From Pelagophyceae sp. CCMP2097 (Eukaryota; Sar; Pelagophyceae), in contig MU657228.1 of assembly GCA_026770575.1 (NCBI GenBank), forward strand, positions 60,011 through 114,979: a stretch of DNA of 54,969 bases. Direction: 5' to 3'. This document shows, piece after piece, positions 1 to 9,194 of the stretch. Numbering within the stretch: the stretch's first letter is position 1; each line of letters starts with the position of its first letter. Made by a program: the position numbers and the translations under genes. The notes beneath the pieces were generated by a model, which worked only from the letters and a program-made list of their open reading frames with translations, ran no database searches and was not told the DNA's origin.

Positions 1-809
1 CCGAGCGTCTCGTCGCCGAAGTGCGATGCGGGGTGCACGCCGCAGAGGCCGCATGGGGCCCTGAGCACCGCCTTGGAGTCGTGCAGCAAGTGGTAGCCGA
101 CGTGCTGGCGCATCGAGGCAGCATCGAAGCGCTCCTCGCAGCCGTCAAACGCGCACGGGATGCGCCGCATGTTGCTCTTACGCCGCTGGGAGCCCGCCTT
201 GCCTATCGAGTGCGCCGGCGTGATGTCGTCGACACTGCCTAACACCACGAGATATTCGCCGCGTCGGTTGCGGTACGGGAGCGTGTCGAACGCAGACGTC
301 GTCGAGACGAGCGGCGGGCGTAGCGGCGTCGGCAGCGCGTTCCACTCCTCGAAGAGCAGGGCCGCCGCATTGCGGAGGAGCTCCACCTCGACAGATCACC
401 GCAGCTACATAACCCGCGGCTCGTCGTCGGCGGCGCCGTCCTCGACCAGCAGCGACGGGTTGATCATGCACGTTTGGCCTGCCGGGATCTGCACCGTCTC
501 TCCGACGGGGCCGCCGACGAACCAGCTCGCGACTTCTGGCGCGCCTTCCGTCGGCGACTCGACGACGAGCACCTTGACGACGAGACGACGCCGATGACCT
601 GCACGCCCTTGGCGTTGAACTGCTCGACGTCGATGCACGCCGTCGGTCTGCCGGACGGGAAGAGGAACTTTGACGGTGTACTGGAATGAGCCCGGGCCGC
701 GAGTCCGGTGGGCCCAGTCGGACTTCGACGCCTTGGCGCTCTCGGCGACATTGGCCCAATCGGGCTTCGACATGGCCGCGCCGCGGGGCTTCATCGCAAC
801 GCAGCGCAA
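1..809 (-). CDS. Zinc-finger protein, frameshifted, runs off the left edge
   Basis: I do not recognise the family. Reading the minus strand from the Met at 809 gives MSKPDWANVAESAKASKSDW and then a soluble domain ending in PAGQTCMINPSLLVEDG. To stay in that sense the reader must change frame near 690 and again near 600, two single-base shifts that cancel. After a stop at 405-407, probably removed with a short intron, the frame reopens (VELLRNAAALLFEEWNALPT) and stays open to base 1. The distal part has a C2H2-like unit (CAFDGCEERF followed by two His) and a Cys-rich CGLCG segment. Proteins of this look sometimes accompany transposable elements, but that is only an impression. The shifts could be sequencing errors, tiny introns or decay. 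The gene is truncated by the window. Confidence 0.45.
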
Positions 810-1120
810 GCTTAAGCCAGGGCCTGGCGAGAGGTTATGGCTCCATCCGGGCCGTTTATGGGCTCCTTTAGTGTCCGTTTCATGACCGTTGGGAGCTAAC
901 TAACTAGATTTTTGAGGTGAACGTCAATGTGTCATGTTGCGGCCCACTGTTTTTTCGCCACCCCCTTGTATTAATGATGTTTTTTTAAAAACAGAGTCAA
1001 CATTAAATTGTAGCAAAATTTTAATTAAATACTCGCCCCGTCGCTGAAACGCCTCGAGCTCGGCCGCGATCGGACCTCGAGCACGCACGCACGCCGGGCG
1101 AGCCTCGCCGGCCCTTTGGC
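810..1120. other. Intergenic, AT-richer
   Basis: No coding frame is convincing here. The stretch from about 895 to 1030 is clearly richer in A and T than its surroundings and lies between two divergently oriented genes, so it probably holds the promoters of both. No defined motif was recognised. Confidence 0.5.
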
Positions 1121-3741
1121 ATGGCGTCTCGCAAGATGCCCAAGCCGCTGCTGCAGCCGTTTGAGTCGGAGCCGCCGCCAAAGTCGTACGAGGTGCGCGG
1201 GCCTCGATGCAACGTCGAGTCTCCATGTCACCTCGCCCCCGGTCCGCGGCATACTCGGACGCAGAGCGCAGGTGCTGGACCAGAGCCTGGGCGCGTTCAT
1301 GGCGAAGCACGTTCCCGTCGAGTCGGCGGCGGGGTTGAAAGCACGCGAGCGAGTGCTCACCGACCTGAACCGCGAGTTTACAGCGTGGGTCAAGCAAGTC
1401 GCTCGGGCCAAGGGCATGTCGGAGAAGCTGGCCGAGGAGTGCGGCGGCCAGATGCACACGTCTGGGTCGTACCGCCTCCGCGTGCACGAGCCGGGGGCCG
1501 ACATTGACTCGGTCTGCGTCGCACCGGCGTGCTGCACGCGGCGAGTCGCACTGCTTCGAAGCATCCGCAGGTGCACCACCCGACAACCGACTTTAGGCGC
1601 GACTTTTTCGAGACGATGAAGGCGCGCCTCTTGGAGAACCCGCGCGTCGAGAACCTCCGGTCCATCGAGACGGTGCGCGGTTGCATGCTTGCGCCTGCGC
1701 TTCAAACGAGGGATTAGGCGGTGGTGCCCATCATGACTTTTGACTTTGACGGCATCAACATCGACATGTTGTTTGCGACGCTGCCGATGAACATGGTCCC
1801 TGCAGAGGTCGATATCGACGACGACGACGTCCTGAACGGTAATTCGGCGAGCGGGTGAGTTCAAACACCGCCGGCACCGCCTGCCTTAGGCGTCGACGAG
1901 GCGACGGAGAAGTCGTTGAACGGTCCAAGGGTGACGAATTTGATTTACAAGTTTGTGGAGCACAATTACGCCTCGTTCCTGACCGTACTCCGCTTCGCAA
2001 GAGTCTGGGCCAAAAAAAGGGGCATCTACTCCAACAAGCTCGGGTACCTCGGCGGCATCAACTTCAACATCCTCGTCGCTTTAGTTTGCCAGTGAGAGGG
2101 CGCCGCTTTGCGTGCATTCCAAGAACGGAAACGGTGTAGGCTCTTCCCCCAAGCCACGCCGGCGTACCTTTTGACAAAGTTCTTCCACATCTTCGCAAAG
2201 TGGAACTGGCCCTCGCCGGCCCTGCTCTGCGCGCCGGTGGACCTGAAGATTGGGGGCTTTGAGGTGACTTCCGCGGCTTGTGGCGATTTGTGAGGGGATC
2301 CGGCGTGCTCGTCGTCAGAGGGGCCGCGAGGGGCGTGCATGTCTGTGGGTGGTGGCCTTTGCATCGGCCGCGGCCCGTGCGTCTTGTCAAAGGGACTTTT
2401 AGGTCTGGGGTGCCGCAGACGACTCCGTCTACGGCCAACGTTTCCACCACGGTCGCGGCAACCTCATGCCAATCGTCACGCCGGCGTACCCGGCCATGAA
2501 CTCGGCCGCCAACGTCAACGCCATGACGTTTGGTGTCATCCACGACGAATTTCAGCGTAAGTCCCTTTTGTCGGCAGCGTCGGCATTCCACCGGCACTTC
2601 GCGAGGCCCGAATTAGGCGCGTCGGAGCTCTGCAAGCAGGTGGCGACGACGCACCACAACGCGGCCGTGTCGCTGCAGGACTCGATGGGCCGGCCCGCGG
2701 CCGTCGAGGCTCTGTCGCAGAACTGGGCTCTACTTTTACAACCCTCCGACTTTTTTGAGCGATACGACTCGTACCTCGCGATCAACGTCCTCGGCGACGG
2801 CCCAGTCGGGCAATTCGAAGACTGGAAGGGCTTCTTCTCCTCGAGGCTCCGCAAGTTCGTCGAAAGGCTGGCGCACCTGCCGCTCTCAAAGATCCATCTC
2901 TTCCCAAAGGAGTTCCAGCAGGGCACGGCCCCAGGCCTCGCCAAGCACTCGGCGTCGTACTTTGTCGGTGTGGTCGTCGACACTCTGAGGCTGAGCGGGC
3001 CTCTGATTTTGACGCACATATGGAGTCAATTCTGGTTAGAGGACATGGTCCGATTCAACAACCTCGACGACGAACTCGACGTCCGCCTCGAGCACCTCCA
3101 GTGGAAGCAGCTCCCGGAATACGTCTTCCCCTCGAAGGACCACCGCGACCGTGCGTGCGGCGCCCTCGCGGCACATTCCCTGACACCGCGCTTAGGCCTC
3201 CTCGCGGACCGACAGCGCGCGCGGCTCCTTGCGAGGCAGGCCGCCGAGGCCGCCGAGGCGCCCGCTGCGCCCGCGCCCGAGCCGGCCGCCGCCGCCGACG
3301 ACGACGCAAAGAGGTGCGCATGATGCCAACTGTTCGGAAGAGCGTTTGTCACAATTTTGGGGGCGTCGAGCGGGCGTCGCTAGGCTGCGCGACGGCGACG
3401 TCGACGACCCGGTCGACGACGACGGCGCCAAGCGCCCACGGTCCGACGAGGCTCTAATCGCCGTCGCGGAGGCCATGGACGCCGCGTCCGACGCCGCCGA
3501 GACGGCCGTCGTCGCGCTGGAGCCGGCCGCGCCACCGCCGCCGCCGGAGCCGCTCACGACGCGCGACCTGCCGAGAGATCTCCCGCGCCTTGGTGCGGTC
3601 CTGCCAAAGTGGCACCCGCTCGCAAAAGGCTACGCGCCGCCAAGCGCCATGACGCTGACACTCCTCGAGCCGCGAGCCGCCCTTGGACTCCTCCAAGCCG
3701 ACGATCAACCGGCGGCGGAGAGCGTGCTCGTCGCGGCGTAA
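1121..3741 (+). CDS. PAP1: Nuclear poly(A) polymerase, spliced
   Basis: Adds the poly(A) tail to cleaved pre-mRNA in the nucleus. The first exon starts MASRKMPKPLLQPF. The nucleotidyltransferase core follows, with GSYRLRVHEPGADIDS near 1470-1510 carrying the two metal-binding Asp, and FDGINIDMLFA near 1745-1780 carrying the third carboxylate. The central domain follows (LNGPRVTNLIYKFV, RVWAKKRGIYSNKLGYLGG), then KFFHIFAKWNWPSPALL, LMPIVTPAYPAMNS and the RNA-binding-like C-terminal domain to about 3170. It ends in a low-complexity Ala/Pro/Asp tail with a KRPRSDE basic patch that could be a nuclear signal. Roughly eight or nine short introns split it. A clear one is 1839-1889 (51 bp, GTAATT to CTTAG), which joins VLNG to VDEATEKSLNG. 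Order and motifs match canonical PAPs rather than the Trf4/Cid1 type. Confidence 0.9.
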
Positions 3742-4354
3742 AAGGGTGTACGATAACGCCTCGATCATGACTCGCGGAGCCGGCGGCCCGCTGTGGGCCG
3801 GCAGGGCGGAGCGAGTGAGTGCACCCGGTGCCGTGAAGACGTAAGCCCTCGAAGGCAGTCTGCGGCGCAGCACCGTGACCGTGACGCGTCGATGGCAGCC
3901 CTTTCCCGCACTCCGTCCCCACCGTCCTTTGGCGAGGGCACCACAGTGATCTCGTCTCTCACCTCTCAATCAATTCCTTCCACTCTAAGGGGATTTATTG
4001 TGCCACAGTCCGGCGCTGGTCTCTAAAGTTTTCGCGCGCCGTGCGTGAGCGACGACGAGGGAAAACGAGGGAGAGAGAGTTCTCTCGCCCGTGGTACCGC
4101 ACGCAGACAACCGCGGCCACTTCGTGGCCGCGGTGACTCGGAGCGGTCGGGACTGCCGCCGGAAACCCCGCGGAGAACTTGAATGTGCTCGAAAATCGCC
4201 GAGTTTTGGCGAAGCTTTGTGATTTTCAAGTTCAAAGTTTCGACGAGTCGGTCACCGGTCACGGTTCCGCGAGCCGCGACGCGCGACCGTACGTCCGGTC
4301 CGAGTCACGCCGGTACCGCGCTCCCAAGATCCTGACACCGGGCGCCCGCGATCG
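3742..4354. other. Intergenic, no gene seen
   Basis: About 600 bp follow the poly(A) polymerase stop. Short open frames on both strands have no compositional or motif support. It probably contains the 3' end of that gene and the former promoter of the broken MYND-Sel1 copy. Confidence 0.5.
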
Positions 4355-4841
4355 ATGGACGCCCCGCCGGCCGCCGCTGGCTCAAAACCCTGCTGCGTCT
4401 GCGACAAGCACAGAGCCCCGCAGGGGCAGGGAGCCTATTACTATCTAAGAACTGTACAAGCCGCTGCCGGCTGCCGCCGTAGACTGCGCAGCCGCCGCAT
4501 GCGGCCAAAAATGCTTAGATAGTGATGGGACTCGGCCCCTGCTGGGCCCCTGTACAAGCACTGCACCAAGTGCAAATCGCGCCATTACTGCTCCAAGGCG
4601 TGCCAGCTTGTCTACTGGAAACGAGGGCACAGCAAGGCGTGCAAGCAGCTCGTCGCCGGCGCAGGGCCATAAGGACGCGCTCTACAACCTCGCCTAGTGT
4701 CACGCGGATGGCCTCGGCGTGCCGCGTGACCTCCACGAGGCGCTGCGCCTCTTCAAGCGCGCCGCAGCCAAGGGCGACGCCGACGCCGCGGCGGAGGTCG
4801 AACGGCTCGAGGCGCACCTCGCGGCGACGCGCTCTGGTTGA
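4355..4841 (+). pseudogene. MYND-Sel1 pseudogene, internally deleted and interrupted
   Basis: A decayed relative of the intact genes at 5428, 45455 and 47197. It starts MDAPPAAAGSKPCCVCDK, the same opening as its relatives. It is then interrupted by a 142-bp insertion and resumes with KHCTKCKSRHYCSKACQLVY, the second half of the MYND zinc finger. After the finger it stops at TAA (4670-4672). The RING-like region and most Sel1 repeats are missing. A single Sel1 unit follows in another frame (CHADGLGVPRDLHEALRLFK) with a TAG inside it, ending at 4841. With the insertion and one target-duplication copy removed, the MYND domain still lacks the Glu-Pro-Gly-Gly seen in the paralogues, so the locus was altered more than once. 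Confidence 0.85.
4412..4553. mobile_element. Introner/MITE-like element with 8-bp target duplication
   Basis: The element is flanked on both sides by ACAAGCAC (4404-4411 and 4554-4561), a perfect 8-bp direct repeat expected of a transposition target duplication. Its ends form imperfect inverted repeats of about 38-40 bp (4412-4449 and 4514-4553). The innermost 10 bases are perfect inverted partners (ACTATCTAAG and CTTAGATAGT), and the outer parts share GCAGGGGC. The 142-bp length is too short to encode a transposase, so it would be non-autonomous. It sits in the MYND finger of a broken gene. Introners with inverted ends and 8-bp duplications are described from Aureococcus. Whether this copy can be spliced is unclear: simple GC-AG splicing across the duplication would lose one base. 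Confidence 0.8.
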
Positions 4842-5427
4842 CGCGGGCATCCTTGACGATGCTCACAGCCCATCCCGGAAAGATGGAGCGGCTCGCGTCG
4901 CACCGGCGTCGACGGACCTCGTGGGCTCTCCAGCAGCTCCCGGCACGCACATCGGCGCCGCTCCCGGACCGGCAGCCCGCCCCGATTCGCTCGCATCCGA
5001 CGCTTCGCGTGTGCGCCAGAGTCTTTAAGGTACCGCCTGCTCCTCATTTCAGGTGACGCGTGCTCCTCGCCTTGCGATGGTATCTCGGACACGGAGGCTG
5101 CACGGACGCATGCACCGCGCGGCGGGGAAGCCCGGCACGATGGTCCGCTGTGGCTCGAGCCTGGGGTCCTCACGAGGTTCTGCAACCGCGTGCGACGTCG
5201 TTCGGGCGGTGCATCCCACAGGGAGCGGTCCGCGCGCGACGGCGGCCCGGGAGCCCGTCAAAGGCCGCGCGCCGTCGAGACACGGCGCTGAAAAAAGATG
5301 CGCCGGGAAAAGCACCCAGGGGTCGCTGGAAACCCTTGCCTCTGAACATTCACAAGCGACGCTGCGGTCGCGAGCACAAACTCGAGCATCAGCGCCAGAC
5401 ACCCGTTCGATCTTTCGGACTGCCACG
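4842..5427 (+). repeat. Conserved block upstream of MYND-Sel1 genes, copy 1
   Basis: This spacer is homologous by eye to 46406-47196, starting right at the stop of the preceding MYND gene (GATGCTCACAGCCCATCC in both). Part of it, from about 5045 to 5340, is also homologous to 44215-44520. A pyrimidine-rich tract and TTTCAGGTGAC at 5046-5056 recur in the 46.6-kb copy (ATTGCAGGTGAC in the 44.2-kb copy) and look like a 3' splice site of a 5' UTR intron. The reading frame of the downstream gene is open back to 5053 in this copy. The other copies do not keep an in-frame connection, so I do not count it as coding. Confidence 0.7.
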
Positions 5428-6480
5428 ATGGGCGAACCCCCATCATCCGCCGGCCCAAAGCCCTGCTGCGTCTGCGACGAGCCGGGCGGCAAGCACTGCA
5501 CCAAGTGCAAATCGCGGCATTATTGCTCCAAGGCGTGCCAGCTCGTTGACTGGTACGACCGCGGGCATAAGGCGCAGTGCAAACAGCTCGGAGCCGAGTT
5601 TCAAGACCGCTTCCTCGACGAGCTCATGCCAGCGAAGGTCAAGATCAAGGAGGAGCCGGCCATTGTCGACGACGTCGCGCCGGCAGACGGTTCGAAGGCG
5701 CCGCGCCCACCGGCTGCTCGGACGACGGCAGAGGCCAAGGCCAAGGCCAGTGCGCTGAACAACAACGCGCTAGACTGGCGCGGCACGTGCGCCATATGCC
5801 TCGACGGGCTTCCAATTGGAGACAGAACAATCTGTTTCTACGAGTGCTGCTCCAGGACGACTTGCGACGACTGCGCTGGCAAGTGCCAGCAGCACGACAC
5901 GCGTTGCCCGCTCTGCCGGGCGCCACCCGCTAAGTCGGGCCCCGAGTGGCTGCGCCGGCTGCAGAGCCATGTGGACAAGGGGAACACCGAGGCGCAGATC
6001 GTGCTTGGAGACTCGTATAGTGATGGTTTATTCGGCGTCAAGAAGAGCGCGAAGCGGGCGTTCCAGCTTTACGAGCTCGCTGCTGCGCAAGGACATGCAA
6101 ACGGCCAGTGCAAGCTGGGATTATGTTATCGTAAAGGGGACGGCGTCAAGATCGACTATAAGACCGCCGCGCTGTGGTACCGGCGCGCAGCCGAGCAAGG
6201 CTATTCTACTGGTCAATACAATATCGGTCAGATGTTCCATCACGGCAGGGGCGTGGCGCAGTCGCACGAGGAATCCGTGAAGTGGTACCGCCTCGCCGCG
6301 GCGCAGGGCTATCTGGAAGCGCTCTACAACCTCGGCGCGTGTTACGCAAATGGCGAGGGCGTGCCGCAGGACCTCCACGAGGCGCTGCGCCTCTTCAAGC
6401 GCGCCGCGGCCAAGGGCAACGCCGAAGCCGCGGCCAAGGTCGAAGAGCTCGGGGCGTGGCTCGCGGCGCGCTCCGGCTGA
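5428..6480 (+). CDS. MYND-RING-Sel1 repeat protein 1
   Basis: A 350-residue intact member of a local family. Residues about 11-50 form a MYND zinc finger (CCVCDEPGGKHCTKCKSRHY, then further Cys/His to HKAQCKQL), a protein-interaction module. Residues about 118-165 form a RING-like finger (CAICLDGLPI, later HDTRCPLCRAP), which suggests ubiquitin ligase activity but does not prove it. The rest is about five Sel1/TPR-like units, such as RAFQLYELAAAQGHANGQCK and EALRLFKRAAAKGNAEAAAK, a scaffold for binding partners. I chose the ATG at 5428 because both intact paralogues begin at the equivalent point. The coding region has no intron, unlike most neighbours. Substrate and location are unknown. Confidence 0.85.
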   Translation: MGEPPSSAGPKPCCVCDEPGGKHCTKCKSRHYCSKACQLVDWYDRGHKAQCKQLGAEFQDRFLDELMPAKVKIKEEPAIVDDVAPADGSKAPRPPAARTTAEAKAKASALNNNALDWRGTCAICLDGLPIGDRTICFYECCSRTTCDDCAGKCQQHDTRCPLCRAPPAKSGPEWLRRLQSHVDKGNTEAQIVLGDSYSDGLFGVKKSAKRAFQLYELAAAQGHANGQCKLGLCYRKGDGVKIDYKTAALWYRRAAEQGYSTGQYNIGQMFHHGRGVAQSHEESVKWYRLAAAQGYLEALYNLGACYANGEGVPQDLHEALRLFKRAAAKGNAEAAAKVEELGAWLAARSG

Positions 6481-7077
6481 CTGCGATGATTCGATTCGAA
6501 CCCCCTTTAAAATCGCCCCGCCGCCCGGTGCGGCGCACCGATTCGAGCGCGGACGGCGGGCTAGTGGTGCCGCACTTGGTCGCGCTCGATGCCCCGCGCG
6601 CTCGCGTCGAGCCCTCGTAAAGACCTTAAAAGATGCATGCCGAGCGCTCCTCGGCAGCTCGCGCAGGCTGGAAGCGGCCACGCGGCGCGAGGACGACATG
6701 CGCGCGACGCCCGGGGAGCGCCCAGCTTGGCGTCCGGGTCGCCCGTTGGAGTTTTATGGCCTCAAAAAGCCTCAGGGTTGGAGTTTTATGGCCTCAAAAA
6801 GGACCGCACATCGGTAGAGACCCCGATGGGCTCCTGCAGTGCCCTTCGCTCAGCGCGCTCCACTTCCGGACGCTCGGCCGAGGCGCGCGCCCCTCCGCCC
6901 CTCGAATTTGTTCGGGCGCCCGCGGGCCCCGATGTGAACAAACATTCGGGCCAACTTCGGCGAAGGTATCTTTCTGAGAAGGCGGCCGGCGTCCCGACGG
7001 GCAGGCGGTCCGAGGGCAGGCCAGTCCCGACGGCGCAGCCGACGCCTTTCGCCCAGGGCGCTCCGCGCCGGGGTCGG
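6481..7077. other. Intergenic, with a short tandem duplication
   Basis: No gene is supported. Two copies of GTTGGAGTTTTATGGCCTCA plus four A (6745-6768 and 6777-6800, period 32) lie in the middle. They may belong to a 5' UTR intron or promoter of the oxygenase gene that follows. Confidence 0.5.
6745..6800. repeat. 24-bp direct duplication
   Basis: Two identical 24-bp copies separated by 8 bp, in the same style as the duplications seen inside introns of this window. Confidence 0.85.
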
Positions 7078-8051
7078 ATGCAGGCGGAGGCGGCGTGCAC
7101 GGCGGCGTGGCTCGCAGTCGCTCTCCCGGCGACGCTGTTCATCTGCACCCGAGCCTGGTACGCACTCGCACCACGCCGCTCGAGCCGATCCCTCGCACTC
7201 GCACCGCCGCTCGAGCCGACCCCTATGTCGGTAGGCGCCGCGCGGCGTATGCGGCGTTTGACGAGGAGGTGTGCGTGGACGCGGGCCTCGTTATGGCGGT
7301 GGCCGTGTTCGCGCACGTCGCGTTCCCGGTCGCAGTCGCCCTCGCGTCCCAAGACAACCGCTTCGTCGACATTTTGCGCTTCCCGGCGCTCACGGCAGCC
7401 GAATGCGAGTTTTTCGTCGGCGAGGCCGAGTTTTTCGCGGCGAGCCACGGCGGATGGTATACGGCCGAGTCGCTCGGATAATCCCATGGGGACCGTGGGA
7501 TGGGATCCAATACGGCATTGGGGATCCCATCATGACCGTGGTTCCCAGATGGGATGCCATACCGGGGACCTTTCTGGGATTCGACCAACGGTGATCGCGT
7601 ACGACTCAGGTCGACGGCGCGGCACGCTTCGTACCCGACGACGGACATTGCCGTCCAAGACTTGCGCTTCGGCAAAGCATTGTACGGCTCGGTGGAAGAC
7701 CGCATCTTCCCGACCATTGCAAAGTGGTACCTTCCCGAAGACGCGAGTCTCCCGTCGCCGCTGCGGCTGCGCGACCTCTTTATTGTAAAGTACGACGCGA
7801 CGGTCGAGGGCCGCCAAGTGGCGCTGCGGAAGCATCGCGACGGCGCTGAACTGAGCTTTGGCGTGGCTTTATCTCGAGGCTCGACCAACCACACTCTTTA
7901 CGCAGCCTTCGACCACGCGCTCCAAGCTGTCTCCGTAGGAGAGGCCTGGACGCAGCCTTCGCTCGCGGTGCATCGGGCGCGCAGGACGACGGAGGGGAAG
8001 CGCTACGTGCTCATCGGCTTTGTAAACGTGAACCTGCCGTGGTACGTCTGA
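7078..8051 (+). CDS. Membrane-anchored 2OG-Fe(II) oxygenase (prolyl 4-hydroxylase-like)
   Basis: Iron and 2-oxoglutarate dependent hydroxylase, probably in the secretory pathway. The Met at 7078 opens a frame with a hydrophobic stretch (AAWLAVALPATLFICTRAWY) that fits a signal anchor. The catalytic part lies in another frame from about 7260, so an intron between them is needed. A clear intron is 7457-7609 (GTATAC to CTCAG), which joins HGGW to STARHASYPTTDIAV, a junction typical of the family. The iron-binding HxD is in KHRDGAELSFGVALS. The distal His and the 2OG-binding Arg are in HRARRTTEGKRYVLIGF. The stop is at 8049-8051. The substrate is unknown; protein prolyl or lysyl side chains are the family norm. 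The N-terminal exon structure is the least certain part. Confidence 0.75.
7457..7609 (+). repeat. Oxygenase intron built of a diverged tandem duplication
   Basis: The 153-bp intron holds two related halves of about 43 bp, both starting ATCCCAT and sharing GACCGTGG and GATGGGAT (7481-7523 and 7524-7568). AATCCCA near its start and TGGGATT near its end are inverted partners. No target duplication was found, so an introner origin is possible but unproven. Confidence 0.55.
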
Positions 8052-8166
8052 TCCCCCTCGACGATGAAACGAGGCCCTCTGCATCTTCGAAGCACGACGG
8101 AGGAAGCGGCCTCGCCGGCGAGGAGTCGCTAGGTACGAGACGTATTGGCGTCGGTGGGGTTCAATC

Positions 8167-8574
8167 TCACCAGAGCTCCGCGAGTGGCGACGCGGCGACG
8201 CGCTCCCGGAGGGCAGCGAGGCGCAGCCGGAGGGCATTGAGGTGCAGCCGGAGGCGCGACAGGGCGCCTGGCTCCTCGCCGCGCGGAAGGCCGTCCGCGG
8301 TGGTACTTTGAAGCTCCTCAAAAGGCGCTGCCACAGCGTCGTAAAAGACGTCCGCAAGACGGGCGCGCCCTGGGCCAGGGGCCTCCTCAATTTTTGTTTC
8401 GCGCTCGTCTTGCTGCTCTTCGTCGTCCTCGCCAAGCTCTTCGTCGACCTCGCGCGCTTCTTCGCGTTTGGCACGGGGCCGCTCGCGTCTGATGAAGACG
8501 AAGACGAAGACGCCGACGACCGGCAGCATCGCAAGTACAGATAGCCCTTCACGGAGAGTGAGGACGGTCCGCAC
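8167..8574 (-). CDS. Small single-pass membrane protein
   Basis: I do not recognise the family. The frame of 135 residues starts MRTVLTLREGLSVLAMLPVV, and a hydrophobic helix (LSVLAMLPVVGVFVFVFI) is followed by a basic stop-transfer patch and a strongly acidic stretch (EELGEDDEEQQDERETKIEE). The C-terminal half is amphipathic (LSRLRLHLNALRLRLAALRE). A signal-anchored protein with a charged soluble tail is the simplest reading. An alternative end uses a 42-bp intron (8129-8170, GTGAG to CTAG) and runs to 8011, overlapping the last exon of the oxygenase tail to tail. The opposite strand (8242-8544) is also open with a hydrophobic run, but has weaker start context. No neighbour hints at function. 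Confidence 0.5.
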   Translation of the reverse strand: MRTVLTLREGLSVLAMLPVVGVFVFVFIRRERPRAKREEAREVDEELGEDDEEQQDERETKIEEAPGPGRARLADVFYDAVAAPFEELQSTTADGLPRGEEPGALSRLRLHLNALRLRLAALRERVAASPLAELW

Positions 8575-8831
8575 TGGACTTCCCGGAATTGTGCTCCCCG
8601 GGCCGGGGCGCGTCCCCCGGCAGTCCCGGCGGTCCCTCTCCGCGGCGGTGCTCGGAGCGTTGAAACGGTGGACACATCATATTATTCAGTTGTTGCCGGC
8701 GGGGGCTTACAAGGGGCCGGTGGGGGCGGGTGTGCGGCGCACAGCCGGCGTGGGGTCGTGCAGAGCTTCAAGCGGGTGCACGTAAGGGACGTCTTCGCAT
8801 GACGTCTTCACAGCGAAACGTGGGGGCGACG

Positions 8832-9194
8832 TCAGAGCGAGTACGTCTTGCGCGCGCGGCCGCGCTCGACGGTCTCGCGCGGCCGCTGCGGCGCGATTTC
8901 CGGCGCGACGGCGGGCGTGATGAGCGACATGATGGTCTTGACCACACGCCGAGCGACGCGGTGGGGGAGCATCGAGGACAAATGCAAAGCGCGTCTGGCC
9001 GGCGGCTGGACTTGGACGAGCATGTCCAATGCAACGTCGCAGGCCTTGCAGGCCTCGTACTCGAAGCTCGTCGAAGGTTGCACGATGCGGTCAAGTAAAG
9101 AAGTCGTCACAACAATCTTCGGCGCGGCGCGGCGGACGCCGAGCGCCGCCGCCGGCGCCAGGAGCGCCAGTAGCAGCGCGCAGCGGAGGCCCAT
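8832..9194 (-). CDS. Small secreted or ER-lumenal protein
   Basis: A 120-residue frame with a textbook signal peptide (MGLRCALLLALLAPAAALG, cleavage expected near residue 19). The mature part has two Cys in EACKACDVALDMLVQV and an amphipathic segment (RVARRVVKTIMSLITPAVAP). I do not recognise the family. The ACKACD arrangement resembles short Cys motifs of saposin-like or ER co-chaperone proteins, but the match is too short to call. The signal peptide, compact size and codon composition similar to neighbours support a real gene. It is transcribed toward 8.6 kb, away from RPC2. Confidence 0.6.
   Translation of the reverse strand: MGLRCALLLALLAPAAALGVRRAAPKIVVTTSLLDRIVQPSTSFEYEACKACDVALDMLVQVQPPARRALHLSSMLPHRVARRVVKTIMSLITPAVAPEIAPQRPRETVERGRARKTYSL

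Noticed and set aside
160..597. Plus-strand 145-codon ORF at the left end
   Set aside because: It is the antisense of the zinc-finger gene; Ser/Thr/Arg-rich with no motif.
5053..5427. N-terminal extension of MYND-RING-Sel1 protein 1
   Set aside because: The frame is open, but the paralogues start at the position of 5428 and their upstream blocks are not in frame.
8242..8544. Plus-strand 100-codon membrane ORF
   Set aside because: It overlaps the better minus-strand frame and its hydrophobic run is the complement of the acidic, Glu-rich segment (codons for Glu/Asp read as Leu/Phe/Val).
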